64,000 nt of DNA from CAXBGS01 sp963975425. GTDB lineage: Bacteria > Planctomycetota > Planctomycetia > Pirellulales > Pirellulaceae. The stretch covers positions 434,001-498,000 of the forward strand of contig CAXBGS010000002.1 in assembly GCA_963975425.1 (NCBI GenBank), read 5' to 3'. Position numbers and translations under genes: made by a program. The notes beneath the pieces are model-generated. The model searched no databases and was not told the origin of the DNA. It was given only the letters and a program-made list of their open reading frames with translations. The stretch's first letter is position 1; the number at the start of each line of letters is the position of its first letter. This document shows, one piece after another, positions 54,009-63,716 of this stretch.

Positions 54009-54686
54009 CTAATCACGAACCTTTAATTCTTCCAGTTGCGGCAAAAATGATGTTAGAAAGTCTCGGCATGGGCTGTAATCCTTGTCGCCAACCGGACCGG
54101 AAATCTGGACCTTGTATAGCGTGTCGGTCATCCAAAATCGCGGATAGTTGCTCGCGATCCACTCCTCACCGTCGCTCCATGCGTACCAAGCTTCAATAGA
54201 CGGTTCGGGATTCTCGTCACGTGAGAATCGAACCGACCACAGCGTGTGCCGTTTACCGTTGACTTCGATTGTCTGCTGTTTTCGATCGCCCACTTGTTGT
54301 GTCCCGATGGAATCAAAGCAGATTTCCGGGATGTGAATTGCGGTGGGGCCACGAGGCCCGAACAACACAGACGCTGTGATTTGATCCCCCGTCTGGCTGT
54401 CAACGTAATCTCGCAAAGTTGAACCGTAGCAACGCAACAAGTCAGCAGCGCTATCATCTAAGTCACGCTCTTTTGTCATCTTCCACTTGCCGCACTCTTG
54501 CGGCAGTGATTCGATACGATCGCCGTGAACTCGCAGATCCAAGTTGTCGGACCATCTTCCGTCAAGGTAGCCATGGGCGATGCCCGAAAACAGCATTACC
54601 ACGATCGCAGCGATGATGCCACGGGAAAAGTCTGGAGCCGGAGTGGTGGCTTCATCGGAGTCGGTTGATTCTTTGGTGTCGCTCAT
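54009..54686 (-). CDS. EpsI-like exosortase-associated protein
   Basis: The 225-residue protein has an acidic cytoplasmic head, one membrane helix (about 21-40) and an EpsI-type periplasmic domain with YVDSQTGDQITASVLFG and the conserved GPTAIHIPEICFDSIG (His118, Cys123). EpsI is found either as a separate protein or fused to the exosortase in EPS/PEP-CTERM loci. Its function is not known, but it is required for methanolan synthesis in Methylobacillus. The gene is 23 bases downstream of the TPR gene. Confidence 0.87.
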   Translation of the reverse strand: MSDTKESTDSDEATTPAPDFSRGIIAAIVVMLFSGIAHGYLDGRWSDNLDLRVHGDRIESLPQECGKWKMTKERDLDDSAADLLRCYGSTLRDYVDSQTGDQITASVLFGPRGPTAIHIPEICFDSIGTQQVGDRKQQTIEVNGKRHTLWSVRFSRDENPEPSIEAWYAWSDGEEWIASNYPRFWMTDTLYKVQISGPVGDKDYSPCRDFLTSFLPQLEELKVRD

Positions 54687-54709
54687 GGTTGGTCGCTATC
54701 CGCTTGGGT

Positions 54710-57700
54710 TCAAGAAACGGTTTTGCCAGAAAACTGTTTACTGATCTCTTCCAGTTCGATGCGTTCTTCGTGTGTTAAAGCGGTTGGATCGAGGCGTTGA
54801 CGGTCCAACGCATCCCAATGTTGCCGTGCTTGTTCCTTCAGCCCCATCGCTTTGAGGATCATGATCAGGTGGAAACGGAAGCGAGGATCATCGTTGATTT
54901 GAATCGCTTTTTCAAATACGACTTTTGCGCCCGGCAGGTCACCTGCCTTCATTAAGACCACACCTTTGGTGTCCAGCAGTTCGGGATTGGCCGGTGCGAT
55001 CTCGATCGCCCGATCGATTGGGGCGATCGCAAGCTTGGCCTTACCATCGATCGCGGACAACGCCATGGCCAAATTATTCAGCGCTCGGATGCGATCTGGT
55101 TGTATTTTGACGACCAGAGTGAAAAGACGCACCGCATCGACGTAATTCTGCTGTTGCAAACGGATGGTCCCGATCGATTCCAGCAACGCGGCGTTGGTTG
55201 GAAAACGCTTCATCGCGTCGCCTAGCAACGATTCAACGTCGGCGGCCATTGGACTCGAAATATCGGCGCTGCTCAGAATCGACTCGCACATCAAGGTCGC
55301 ACCGACCGGGTCTTCGTGATCCTGGTAATGCTTCATGCTGATTGATCGAGCACGCTCTGGTTGACCGGCCTGCAACAACGACCGGACATAAAGTGCGATG
55401 TTGTTTTTGTTCTTGTTATAAGCGAGTTGCAGCAGCGGCACCGCCTGATCGGGAAAGCCGGCTTGCATCAGTGAGTACCCGGTAACTCGGTTGAGCTGTT
55501 CTGGTTCAATCGCGCCGCGTGCGGACGCTCGTTCGGCCCATTTTTTGATGAGTCCATCAGCTGACTCGGGCTCGTCAAGCGTCTGGTTGTATCGAAGCCG
55601 AATATCCAAGGCGGCGACTGCGGCGCGGTCCACCGCATCGAGCGAGACCAGCAAACGCTGCACGTCGTGAGGTTGGTCAGCGACCAGCAGAAGATCCGCG
55701 TAGCGATAAAGATCGATTGGCTCTGGATCGCGGCGACGCACAAGCAATTCGTACAGCCCCTTGGCTTCATCGAGCCAACGCTGCGCTTCATCGGAGGTGT
55801 CTCGGTCTTTATGACTGGACCAGCGTAGACGGTTTAGGGAGGCGAGCACGCGCGTCGCTTCCAAACTTCGGTTGCCCCCTTCATCGATCAGTTGCTGCAG
55901 CATCTCGGCAGCTTGATCTTGCTGCTTTTCTTCGCCGCGTTGAGCCAAAATCAATCCGTGCAGAAGTCGGCTGTCGGCCGTCCCGTCAACGCCACCGGTG
56001 CCGCCAAGCAATTTGTTCAGGCGATCCCAAGGAATATCGGCTCCGCCCTGCAGCGCGAGGGCGAGGGCAAGCTGGTTACGTATTTGGTCGTTGTTGGGTT
56101 GCAGACGAAAGGCCGTCTCAATCGCGTTGATCGACTGAGTGCCTTGACCGGTCATTTGATAGTACTTGGCTAGATTCATGTGCGCCTTCGTATCCGAGGG
56201 CGACAGTCGCGCGACCAGCTCTAGCTCTTTTCCGGCATTGGGCAGGTCATTCCAAGCCATGTAGGCTTGAGCCCGCAGGTTGGCGCGTTCCTGTTTGGAA
56301 AGTTTGCTTTCAGTGATCGCATCGAAAACTTTTTGCTGCGTTTTGCGATCACCGTGATTGAATTCAAACTGCAACCGCGAGGCATAAACACCATAGTCGT
56401 CACCTTGGGCATACTTTGACGCAAGCTCAAGCGACTCCCTCGCTTCGGCAAGATGCTTGCCCCGTTCCGCCGGGCTCTTGGCCTTGGATGCGGCCATGGA
56501 CAGGGCCTGCGCCAATAACAAATGCGCCGCAGAATCCTGCTTGCGTCGCTCGACCGAGAGTCGCGCCATTGCGATGCTGCGGCGGTAGTCGCCTTGTCGC
56601 TGGGCAAGTTCGACGGCAAGCTGCGGCATACTCTCGGGCGCGGCACCGACGGCTTGTCCGGCAAGTTGCAATTCCGCCTCGGCCTCTTCAAAGCGGCCAC
56701 GCTTATTGAGTTGTTCAACGAGCAGCATCCGAGTTTGAATCCGACGGTCGCCGCCCTCGATACCTTGTCGCAATAGGTTGATCGCTTCTTCGGCTCTGTT
56801 CTCAAGTGCCGCTATCCAACCGCCCAATGCGATACCAGGTCCCCAAGCGCGTCGGAACGACATGATCTGTTGCTGCAGCTTCTTGACTTCCTCCATCCGA
56901 GCGGCGTTCGTTGAAACGTCGTTGGGGTTGTCGCTGATTTGAACGATCAGCGTCGACGCTCGAGCAAATCGCCAGTAGGTTCCGTTTTCTCCCTCTGCCT
57001 TTCGTAACACGTTTTCCCATTGAGTCGAGAGTTCGACAGGAGATAACGTTCGGCCGTTGCGAGTCAAGACCTTGGAATCGGCCGGTAGCCCTCGAGCAAG
57101 ACTGGCCAATTTCCGAAGCAGCGGGACGTCTCGGTCCTCAATCGGCACCGCTTCGATCGCGCGATACGCGAGTTCGGTCAGGTTGCCGCGAACCGCATAG
57201 TCGGCCGCCTGATTTAGCAGCGAGCTCTTTCGTTCTTTATCTTCTTTGCTGCGGGTAACCAGGATGACGGCCGCTTCTTTGAATCGATCGTCGATGGCCG
57301 CAATCGAGGCTTTGACGATTGCTAACGTTGTCAGGTCAACGCCCTCAATCGACTGCATACGTGCGATCGCTTCTTGCCCCAGTTCCTCGAACCCGATCGC
57401 AGTCAGACGGATGGCCGCAAAAGCTTGCAGGCTGCTGTTGATCGGATCACTCTTGGCGATGTCCGAAATCGTTTTCGCCAGCGTTTCTGATTCGATGTGC
57501 TCTTCTAATGTGACACCTTCAGGCGGCAGATAGGCGACCAGCACTTTATGCCGCCAAGCCTCATCCAAAATCTCTTTCCGTTGATCCGGATTTTGTTCGG
57601 CCAAGTTATCCAGCAATTCCGTTGCACGTCGAATCAAAAGTCGAACTCCGCTCAGGTCTCGCTGGGCGGGCAATAGCTTGAGTTGATTGGCAAGCTGCGC

Positions 57701-59614
57701 CTCGGCACTGCCGAGTAACGATCGGAACGACGCGTTTGTCTCCGCTTCCTTTCGATGGCGCAACGCTTTTCCTCGGTTGCCCGCTCGCAGCCATGCACGG
57801 GCCGCGGCGGCGCGAAGCTGCTGGTCATCCGGCGACAACGCGATCGCTTCATCAAAGGCGAGTCCCGCCATATCCCAAAGTCCGCGTTTGCCGTGCAAGT
57901 TGGCAAGTTCCGTTGCGACCTGAACTCGCATCTGACGCGGAACCTTCGCTGAGGATTCCAGCGCGTTTTGAAAAAGGCCAACCGCCGTATCGAATGCATT
58001 TTTTCGTTCTGCGTATTTGCCTCTTAGAACGGTCTCATGCCAATTGGCCACGTCGACTTTGTGAGACAGGATATTGCGATTGGTACCCTTGAGGTCCTTT
58101 TCGCTCGACCGAGCCAGACGGATGGTTGCCCGATCGATTCCGCTAGAGAACCTTTGCAAGGCCGCCAACGCTTCGGCCAAGTCTTTGCCGTCATACACAA
58201 GTGTGGTCGTGCTCGCCCGCAGCAGGTCGAGCGGCTCGCCTTCCATCTGTGTGACGCCAGTTTTCCAGATCTCCGATGCTTTAACGGGATCACCAAGCAA
58301 CTGCCACGTGTGGCCGTACCCCAGGAAAGCCCTTTCGACGAGATCGGCTGGCAATTGCGTATGGTCGATCGATGTCAGGCGGCGTAAAAATTCGCTGGCT
58401 TGATTATTTTCGTCCTGCTTGATCAACGCTTCAGCCGCTTCCATGACGATCATCGCATCCCACGCATACTTTTCTTGCATGTTACGATCGACCCCTTCGC
58501 CTGAACCATCGCTGGACTGAACAGATTCGAAGTCCGCATCATTCCAATCGCGAGGCAGTTGCTTTTCGAGACGCTCGGCCGCTTTATCTGCGGCACCAAA
58601 AAGGATCGTTCGTGCGCGATCGTCGTCTCCGGCGTGCTGGAAATATCGATAGGCAATCCACTGAGAATGACCATCTTCAACGCGCCGGGTCAAACTTTCG
58701 ATCAGATCGGCGATCTGCAATTCAGGATTTGGCAAGGCGAAAATCATTTCCCGTGCCGATGCAGCGTTTGCCAATGTGTCTTGGGGTTGCTCCGTTTCGA
58801 CCAAACGATCCGACCAACCAAAGCTGCTGGGTTGATTCAGAAACGTATCCACGAATGTTGCCGACAATGCAGCGTTATCAGGGTTCGCCTTGACGGCAAG
58901 CTGCAGAACGTCGCCGTAAGGTTGTGCTGCGAGCCACCGCCAGTGCGAAACATCCTTAACGTCGTCGACGTTTCGTTCGGGCTGATACGTGTCCATCTTG
59001 ACTTGACCGACAAGCGACATCGCGAGCCAGCGAAGTGCATCCTCATCGTCCGGCGGCGCATCGAGCTTGACGACTTGCCGCTCCGCTTCCTTGTACCAGC
59101 CGCCACCGATCATCAGCAGCCGTTCGATCAGACGCCGTCGAACCTCTTCTGCGCGATCTTGCTGTTCATCCTTGGTTGACATTTGCGAGAGCGCGTACCC
59201 GAGCTGACGGCGTGCGTCTTCGGACAAACGAAATCTCGCCAAGTCGTCAGCAGAGTTTGCCGCGTTATCGGTCGCGATGGCGCGATCAACGATCGCAGAC
59301 GCATCGTTGGGACGCATCATGTTGTATCGGTCCAACCACATCGCTTCGTCGCGATAGTTCTTGGCCTCACGAGCAGCAGCCGCACGTTCTAGAAATGCGT
59401 TGGCTGTTCGCCCCGATTGGTAGACATACGACACATAACCGACCAACAAGACCGTCGGCACGATCACAAGCGTCATGATCAACAAACGCGAATTGAAATG
59501 CGTGCCATGCGACCTTGATGCCGATGGTTTTCGGTTCGTCTTTTCCGTCGCCGACCCGCCATGAGTGTCGGGTTCTAGCGAACTTTCGCTGGATGGTTCG
59601 TGCAAGGTGCTCAC
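54710..59614 (-). CDS. 1634-residue membrane-anchored TPR protein of the exosortase locus
   Basis: A GTG-started gene (GTG at 59612-59614). After a charged, Ser-rich cytoplasmic head there is one membrane helix (about 44-64), and then about 1550 residues of degenerate tetratricopeptide repeats (WLDRYNMMRPNDASAIVDRAI, MNLAKYYQMTGQGTQSINAIETAFRLQPNNDQIRNQLALA, RALNNLAMALSAID). It is far longer than the roughly 900-residue PrsT-type TPR proteins usually linked to PEP-CTERM/XrtA clusters, but holds the same place. It probably forms a periplasmic scaffold for export or polymer assembly. The coding frame is unbroken. Confidence 0.87.
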   Translation of the reverse strand: MSTLHEPSSESSLEPDTHGGSATEKTNRKPSASRSHGTHFNSRLLIMTLVIVPTVLLVGYVSYVYQSGRTANAFLERAAAAREAKNYRDEAMWLDRYNMMRPNDASAIVDRAIATDNAANSADDLARFRLSEDARRQLGYALSQMSTKDEQQDRAEEVRRRLIERLLMIGGGWYKEAERQVVKLDAPPDDEDALRWLAMSLVGQVKMDTYQPERNVDDVKDVSHWRWLAAQPYGDVLQLAVKANPDNAALSATFVDTFLNQPSSFGWSDRLVETEQPQDTLANAASAREMIFALPNPELQIADLIESLTRRVEDGHSQWIAYRYFQHAGDDDRARTILFGAADKAAERLEKQLPRDWNDADFESVQSSDGSGEGVDRNMQEKYAWDAMIVMEAAEALIKQDENNQASEFLRRLTSIDHTQLPADLVERAFLGYGHTWQLLGDPVKASEIWKTGVTQMEGEPLDLLRASTTTLVYDGKDLAEALAALQRFSSGIDRATIRLARSSEKDLKGTNRNILSHKVDVANWHETVLRGKYAERKNAFDTAVGLFQNALESSAKVPRQMRVQVATELANLHGKRGLWDMAGLAFDEAIALSPDDQQLRAAAARAWLRAGNRGKALRHRKEAETNASFRSLLGSAEAQLANQLKLLPAQRDLSGVRLLIRRATELLDNLAEQNPDQRKEILDEAWRHKVLVAYLPPEGVTLEEHIESETLAKTISDIAKSDPINSSLQAFAAIRLTAIGFEELGQEAIARMQSIEGVDLTTLAIVKASIAAIDDRFKEAAVILVTRSKEDKERKSSLLNQAADYAVRGNLTELAYRAIEAVPIEDRDVPLLRKLASLARGLPADSKVLTRNGRTLSPVELSTQWENVLRKAEGENGTYWRFARASTLIVQISDNPNDVSTNAARMEEVKKLQQQIMSFRRAWGPGIALGGWIAALENRAEEAINLLRQGIEGGDRRIQTRMLLVEQLNKRGRFEEAEAELQLAGQAVGAAPESMPQLAVELAQRQGDYRRSIAMARLSVERRKQDSAAHLLLAQALSMAASKAKSPAERGKHLAEARESLELASKYAQGDDYGVYASRLQFEFNHGDRKTQQKVFDAITESKLSKQERANLRAQAYMAWNDLPNAGKELELVARLSPSDTKAHMNLAKYYQMTGQGTQSINAIETAFRLQPNNDQIRNQLALALALQGGADIPWDRLNKLLGGTGGVDGTADSRLLHGLILAQRGEEKQQDQAAEMLQQLIDEGGNRSLEATRVLASLNRLRWSSHKDRDTSDEAQRWLDEAKGLYELLVRRRDPEPIDLYRYADLLLVADQPHDVQRLLVSLDAVDRAAVAALDIRLRYNQTLDEPESADGLIKKWAERASARGAIEPEQLNRVTGYSLMQAGFPDQAVPLLQLAYNKNKNNIALYVRSLLQAGQPERARSISMKHYQDHEDPVGATLMCESILSSADISSPMAADVESLLGDAMKRFPTNAALLESIGTIRLQQQNYVDAVRLFTLVVKIQPDRIRALNNLAMALSAIDGKAKLAIAPIDRAIEIAPANPELLDTKGVVLMKAGDLPGAKVVFEKAIQINDDPRFRFHLIMILKAMGLKEQARQHWDALDRQRLDPTALTHEERIELEEISKQFSGKTVS

Positions 59615-59810
59615 GTCTAATGTCTTGCCAGCTGGATAATGGAAGGGAGGAGTAGGACGGAAAACGTTGTGTTTGCTGTTGTGAATCGATTGAGGTGATT
59701 GAACGCCAAGGGTGAATCCTTTCGGTTCGCTGCCTTACCTGACTCCCGTGCTTGTTTTCTGTGTCAATGGTTTGCGGCGCAAGATCAAGATTGCCTCTCG
59801 CCCACGCTTG

Positions 59811-62126
59811 CTATGCTTCCGCCCCCGCGGCCACGTATTCGTAATCACCATATTTGTATGCGTATTCGCGTGACGGCACGCCACTAAAGACGGTGCCTGC
59901 GACGTGTGCGCCGGATGCTTCCAAACGCTTGGTCGTGCGACTGATGCAGTCCTCGCGGCTGACATCTCTCATCACACACAACAGCGTGACGTCGACAGCC
60001 GCCGTGACCGACAAGGTCTCGCCCGCCGACAGCACGGGTGCCGTGTCGATAATCACGTACTCGTAATCCTCGAGTGCACGATCCACGATGTCACGCATTG
60101 CGGAAATGCTGACCAAGCGGTGCGGGCTGCGTGACAGCCGACCGGCCGGCAACAAGTGAACGTAATCGCCCAGCGATTTATCAATGGCATCGCTAAGCTG
60201 CGCTTCGCCTTCGAGCACTTTGCATAGTCCCGGGCCCATTTCCAAACCGAAAATTTCGTGCTGATCCGGGCTACGCAAGTCGGCGTCGATCAAGAGCACC
60301 TTCTTACCGCTGGCACGAGAAATCGAGACGGCCAGTTGAGAAGCGACGCTGCTCTTTCCTTCGCCCGACATGCTGCTGGCAATCGCCAGTGACCGAGCGC
60401 CTGCGCAGTCGGCAGAGAGGAACAGATTGCATCGGAGCGAATCGATGCTCTCTTCAAACACGCGCCGGCTTCGTTTAGTACGTACGCCGGTAGGAAACTT
60501 CGCGACTTCGCCCACAACCCGAGCACGCGTGCGACTTTCGACGTTCGCCGCGTTGGTGACGCGTTTGATACGCAGCTCCCACAACAACCCGATCAAAAAA
60601 GGCACCATGAACGCGCCGGTGGATGCCATGGCCATCTTCTTGATCGGCATGGTTTCGACAGGCACCTTTGCCGGCACAGCGGCGGCGAGTGTACGGACGG
60701 CACCGTCACGCCGACGCTCGGTGCGAATCGCTGCGATACGATCGCGAAGCTTGGTCAGCACCGAATTTGCCACGCCCATTTCTGCTTGGGCAAATTGCAA
60801 TTCGGCGGTATCACCTCCGAACTCTTCCAGTCGAGATTTTTCTTGCGCATATTGCTGTTCGAGCAGCCCCTCACGGCGGATCAGTTCCTGCAACTTACGT
60901 TGTTCGTCGCGGACCGCCTGCAACTGGTCTTGCTTTCGCTGTGCGATTGTCAACGAACGCTTCGTTGCCATCTCTTGCATCGCCAATTCACGATCTTGAT
61001 CAGCGCGTTCCTGCCGTTTCTTCAGGTCGGCCTCGGCCAATTTCCGCAGCTCTTCGGACGCCCGTGCGCGTGCCTCGGTTTTGGCCACCTCGACGAGCTT
61101 TTCTTGCTCGTCACGCTTCTTTTGCAATTCGTTGTAGTGTTCACGATTGATGCGAACCAAATCGTTATCTTCCATCTGCATGATCAGCCGTTTGCGGCTC
61201 ATCAAAATGCCTTTCGCCTCCAAAACCTCGGGATCATTCTCGACGAAAGCATCGATTTCTGCTTCCAGCGGCTCACGAATTTTCAGGGGAATGACCGGCA
61301 AGTCGGAAAGATCGGGCAGCTCAGGCACGGGCAGCGGCGTATCGCTCTGGGCCATCGCGATCTTGGCCTCCAATAGCGACTTCTCGACTTTCAAATCGGT
61401 AATCTGACTTCGCAGATGCCCCATCAGCGAGAATGCATTGTCATTTTCCAGTGCAGCCAATCGCTGACCGGGGTCATAACCGTGCACGCGTTCGCTAAGT
61501 CGCTGCACATGTTGCTGATGCGACTGAACCTCTTGTTCCCAACGCTGGATCTCCGGTGTTAGCCAATGTTCGAGACTACTGACCCGTGCCTGGTCGAACC
61601 GATCACGCACACGCAGGTACGAATCGACGATTGAATTGCAGACCAACGCCGCGGCTTCCGGATCGGAATCTCGATAGCTGACCGTCAAAAGAGATTTTGT
61701 TCCGGCATTGCCAACTTCAAGGTTGGCCTGCAAGTTCTGCTCGGCCGTCCGCGGGTCGGACAAACTGGGCGCTTGGCGAACGCCTGGCTCGGATAGGACC
61801 GGATCGAGGACCAGTGGATTCAGGATCAGCTGCTTCTCTGTTTTGGCTAAGTCATTGCTTGGGGGAATCACACCTTTAAAAACGACATAGTCTTGATTGG
61901 CTTCCAAGATATGAGTGGACTCATACTTTGGAACAAAGCTCTTGAAAACAAAGAACGCGGCGGCGGCGGCAAAGACGACACCGACCGGAATCGCCCACGC
62001 CCAGCATTGACGAAACGTGACCCACAAAATCCAAGGGTCAAACGCAACCTGCGATTGGCCAGCGGCACCTTGTCGTGCCGCCGAACGACGTACCGCGGTT
62101 TCGGATTGGCTAACGGTGTTGATCAT
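59811..62126 (-). CDS. Chain-length determinant fused to bacterial tyrosine kinase (Wzz-BY-kinase)
   Basis: The 771-residue protein begins with a Wzz domain: membrane helix (about 45-62), β/α periplasmic region, a long coiled coil (190-470) and a second membrane helix (about 502-517). The BY-kinase domain carries Walker A MSGEGKSS (586-593), A' LLIDADLR (611-618) and Walker B VIIDTAP (691-697). A C-terminal Tyr cluster holds Tyr755, 757, 759, 762 and 764. It should control polymer length and export by cyclic autophosphorylation. The cognate phosphatase is not in the window. It lies 203 bases downstream of the exosortase gene. Confidence 0.94.
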   Translation of the reverse strand: MINTVSQSETAVRRSAARQGAAGQSQVAFDPWILWVTFRQCWAWAIPVGVVFAAAAAFFVFKSFVPKYESTHILEANQDYVVFKGVIPPSNDLAKTEKQLILNPLVLDPVLSEPGVRQAPSLSDPRTAEQNLQANLEVGNAGTKSLLTVSYRDSDPEAAALVCNSIVDSYLRVRDRFDQARVSSLEHWLTPEIQRWEQEVQSHQQHVQRLSERVHGYDPGQRLAALENDNAFSLMGHLRSQITDLKVEKSLLEAKIAMAQSDTPLPVPELPDLSDLPVIPLKIREPLEAEIDAFVENDPEVLEAKGILMSRKRLIMQMEDNDLVRINREHYNELQKKRDEQEKLVEVAKTEARARASEELRKLAEADLKKRQERADQDRELAMQEMATKRSLTIAQRKQDQLQAVRDEQRKLQELIRREGLLEQQYAQEKSRLEEFGGDTAELQFAQAEMGVANSVLTKLRDRIAAIRTERRRDGAVRTLAAAVPAKVPVETMPIKKMAMASTGAFMVPFLIGLLWELRIKRVTNAANVESRTRARVVGEVAKFPTGVRTKRSRRVFEESIDSLRCNLFLSADCAGARSLAIASSMSGEGKSSVASQLAVSISRASGKKVLLIDADLRSPDQHEIFGLEMGPGLCKVLEGEAQLSDAIDKSLGDYVHLLPAGRLSRSPHRLVSISAMRDIVDRALEDYEYVIIDTAPVLSAGETLSVTAAVDVTLLCVMRDVSREDCISRTTKRLEASGAHVAGTVFSGVPSREYAYKYGDYEYVAAGAEA

Positions 62127-62329
62127 GCATCAAACCTAAATTACTGATGATTCAAACGTTGAAACTTGGCTGAAATAAGGCCGTGACCCCATTCCGTGTA
62201 TAACTCTCGAAAGCATTTCGGTGATCAAACCTCTCGTACGAAGCATTCTTTCCTAAGCATTCGTTCATCTCGATCACCGCAAATCTGTCGAATCTGTCGT
62301 AAAATTCCCATCTTGCGTTGTTGCACCAG
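62127..62329. promoter_or_regulatory. Leader between exosortase and Wzz-kinase genes with inverted and direct repeats
   Basis: GGTGATC (62220-62226) and GATCACC (62272-62278) form a 7-bp inverted repeat around a 45-base loop, and AAGCATT-type direct repeats recur within and beside it (62211, 62241, 62256). This could be a regulatory leader or operator pair for the Wzz-kinase gene. No open frame here looks coding. Confidence 0.3.
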
Positions 62330-63337
62330 TTAAGCCGCTCCACGCGCTAGCTGGCTAGCCGAAATTTGTTCATTCGGCCGATAAAGTTGTTCCCAGTATG
62401 CCTTGAACCCCCACAATAGGACGAAAGCGAACGGAATCATTAAGAGCCCGGAATTGGTATGGATCGAACGATGCGCCGCATCGCTTGGAAACCACGTGTA
62501 CATCACGCCGATTGCAGTGATCCGGACCGCGTTGACAAAGATTGCTAAGGGGATCGACACCGCCATCAGGACGATCCGGTCGACCCAACCGCGACGCATC
62601 ATGGCGGCCCAGAAGAACGCCAATGCAATCACACCCATAAAAATCCGCATTCCTGAACAGGCCGCTGCGACTTCCAGCGGCTGGTCGCCCAACCAAATCA
62701 CATGGCCTTCGGCCACCGCGGGGAATCCGACCACACGCAAGAACACGGTGCTAAGATGCGTCGCGAATCCTTGAAGTTTCCAGCTGAGTAAACTTTCTGC
62801 CTGATAGGGCATCGGGATCATCAAGAACAGAAACGCCACGGCGGGCAGACTCCAACGCAATGCCGCCGGACCTGCCAGCAGCCAGATCGCGCCGGCGACC
62901 ATCGGCAGGATCGACCAGCCGTCCAGAAAATCGGCGAATACCACTCGGCTGGCAATTCGCATGACGATCGCAAACGCCATCAATCCAAGTCCGATCCAGC
63001 TCAGTTCCGAGCGAATGCCGGGAAACGAATCCCGCCGATGCCAGCACAACATGGCGGCAAGCGGAACGACTAAGTATCCGTGGGAATAGTCGGGTTCGTT
63101 ACGCCACGCATCCTCTGCCCAGGCGAGCGTTGGCCAATACGCGTAAATCAACGCGATGACGAAAGCCAACAGACCCACCACGATGCTTGCGCCCAACGGG
63201 ACTTTGTCCAGTGGTATCAGCTTTTCCTGTCTTGACTTTCGTGTCGAACGAGACTTTGCACCGGACTCAGCAGCATTGGCATGCGCCATGGCCGCTGGGT
63301 GCAATCGTTTGACTCGACGTTTCTTTTTACCAGCCAA
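62330..63337 (-). CDS. Exosortase (XrtA/EpsH-like transpeptidase)
   Basis: The 335-residue protein has a very basic N-terminus and about eight membrane helices. It carries the exosortase triad: Cys227 in EVAAACSGMRIF, Arg272 in NAVRITAIG and His293 in HTNSGLLMIP. The family entry motif DYSHGYLVVP (83-92) is also present. It should cleave PEP-CTERM signals such as that on the protein at 13604-14515 and join the protein to a cell-envelope acceptor. As the most upstream gene of the minus-strand locus, it is expected to have the main promoter in the intergenic region to its right. No EpsI domain is fused; the EpsI-like gene is separate. Confidence 0.95.
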   Translation of the reverse strand: MAGKKKRRVKRLHPAAMAHANAAESGAKSRSTRKSRQEKLIPLDKVPLGASIVVGLLAFVIALIYAYWPTLAWAEDAWRNEPDYSHGYLVVPLAAMLCWHRRDSFPGIRSELSWIGLGLMAFAIVMRIASRVVFADFLDGWSILPMVAGAIWLLAGPAALRWSLPAVAFLFLMIPMPYQAESLLSWKLQGFATHLSTVFLRVVGFPAVAEGHVIWLGDQPLEVAAACSGMRIFMGVIALAFFWAAMMRRGWVDRIVLMAVSIPLAIFVNAVRITAIGVMYTWFPSDAAHRSIHTNSGLLMIPFAFVLLWGFKAYWEQLYRPNEQISASQLARGAA

Positions 63338-63716
63338 TGAGATCCCTCAGCTCACGTTCGGTGTGATGGACAAGTGTTCATAATCAAAGGAGCTCCGTGA
63401 GGCTAGGTGACGGCATCCAGGACAAGTAACGTGGTTTTGATTGCTTGGTGGACCGTTGTCATCCCTAACGTGGCCGTATTTCATGCGAAATGCGGGGCGG
63501 TCGACAACCGCCCAGGCTAGCCGCCCCTTCCTAGCCCGTCAACGAATTTGGCTCTTTCGAGTCACTGAATTTCTGATGCTGCGACGAGTGAATGCCGGAT
63601 AAACGGCATTCAGGCCGCTCTGGCCAATGCATTGATCTTTCATTCGCAACCACATCATATATTTGTACACGTCGTCAACGAACCATCAGCCCAGTGTGCG
63701 GCATCTCTAAACAGCC
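63338..63716. promoter_or_regulatory. Structured region upstream of the exosortase gene with mutually exclusive hairpins
   Basis: Several inverted repeats cluster here: ATTTC/GAAAT (63478-63491), GGGCGGT/ACCGCCC (63495-63513), an alternative GGGGCGG with CCGCCCC (63494-63500 with 63521-63527), GGCTAG/CTAGCC (63515-63536) and GAATGCCG/CGGCATTC (63590-63611). The second and third cannot form together. None is followed by a T-run on the minus strand. It could be an attenuator-like leader, an end structure of the gene at 63717, or an intergenic repeat element. The region should contain the promoter for the exosortase locus. Confidence 0.45.
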
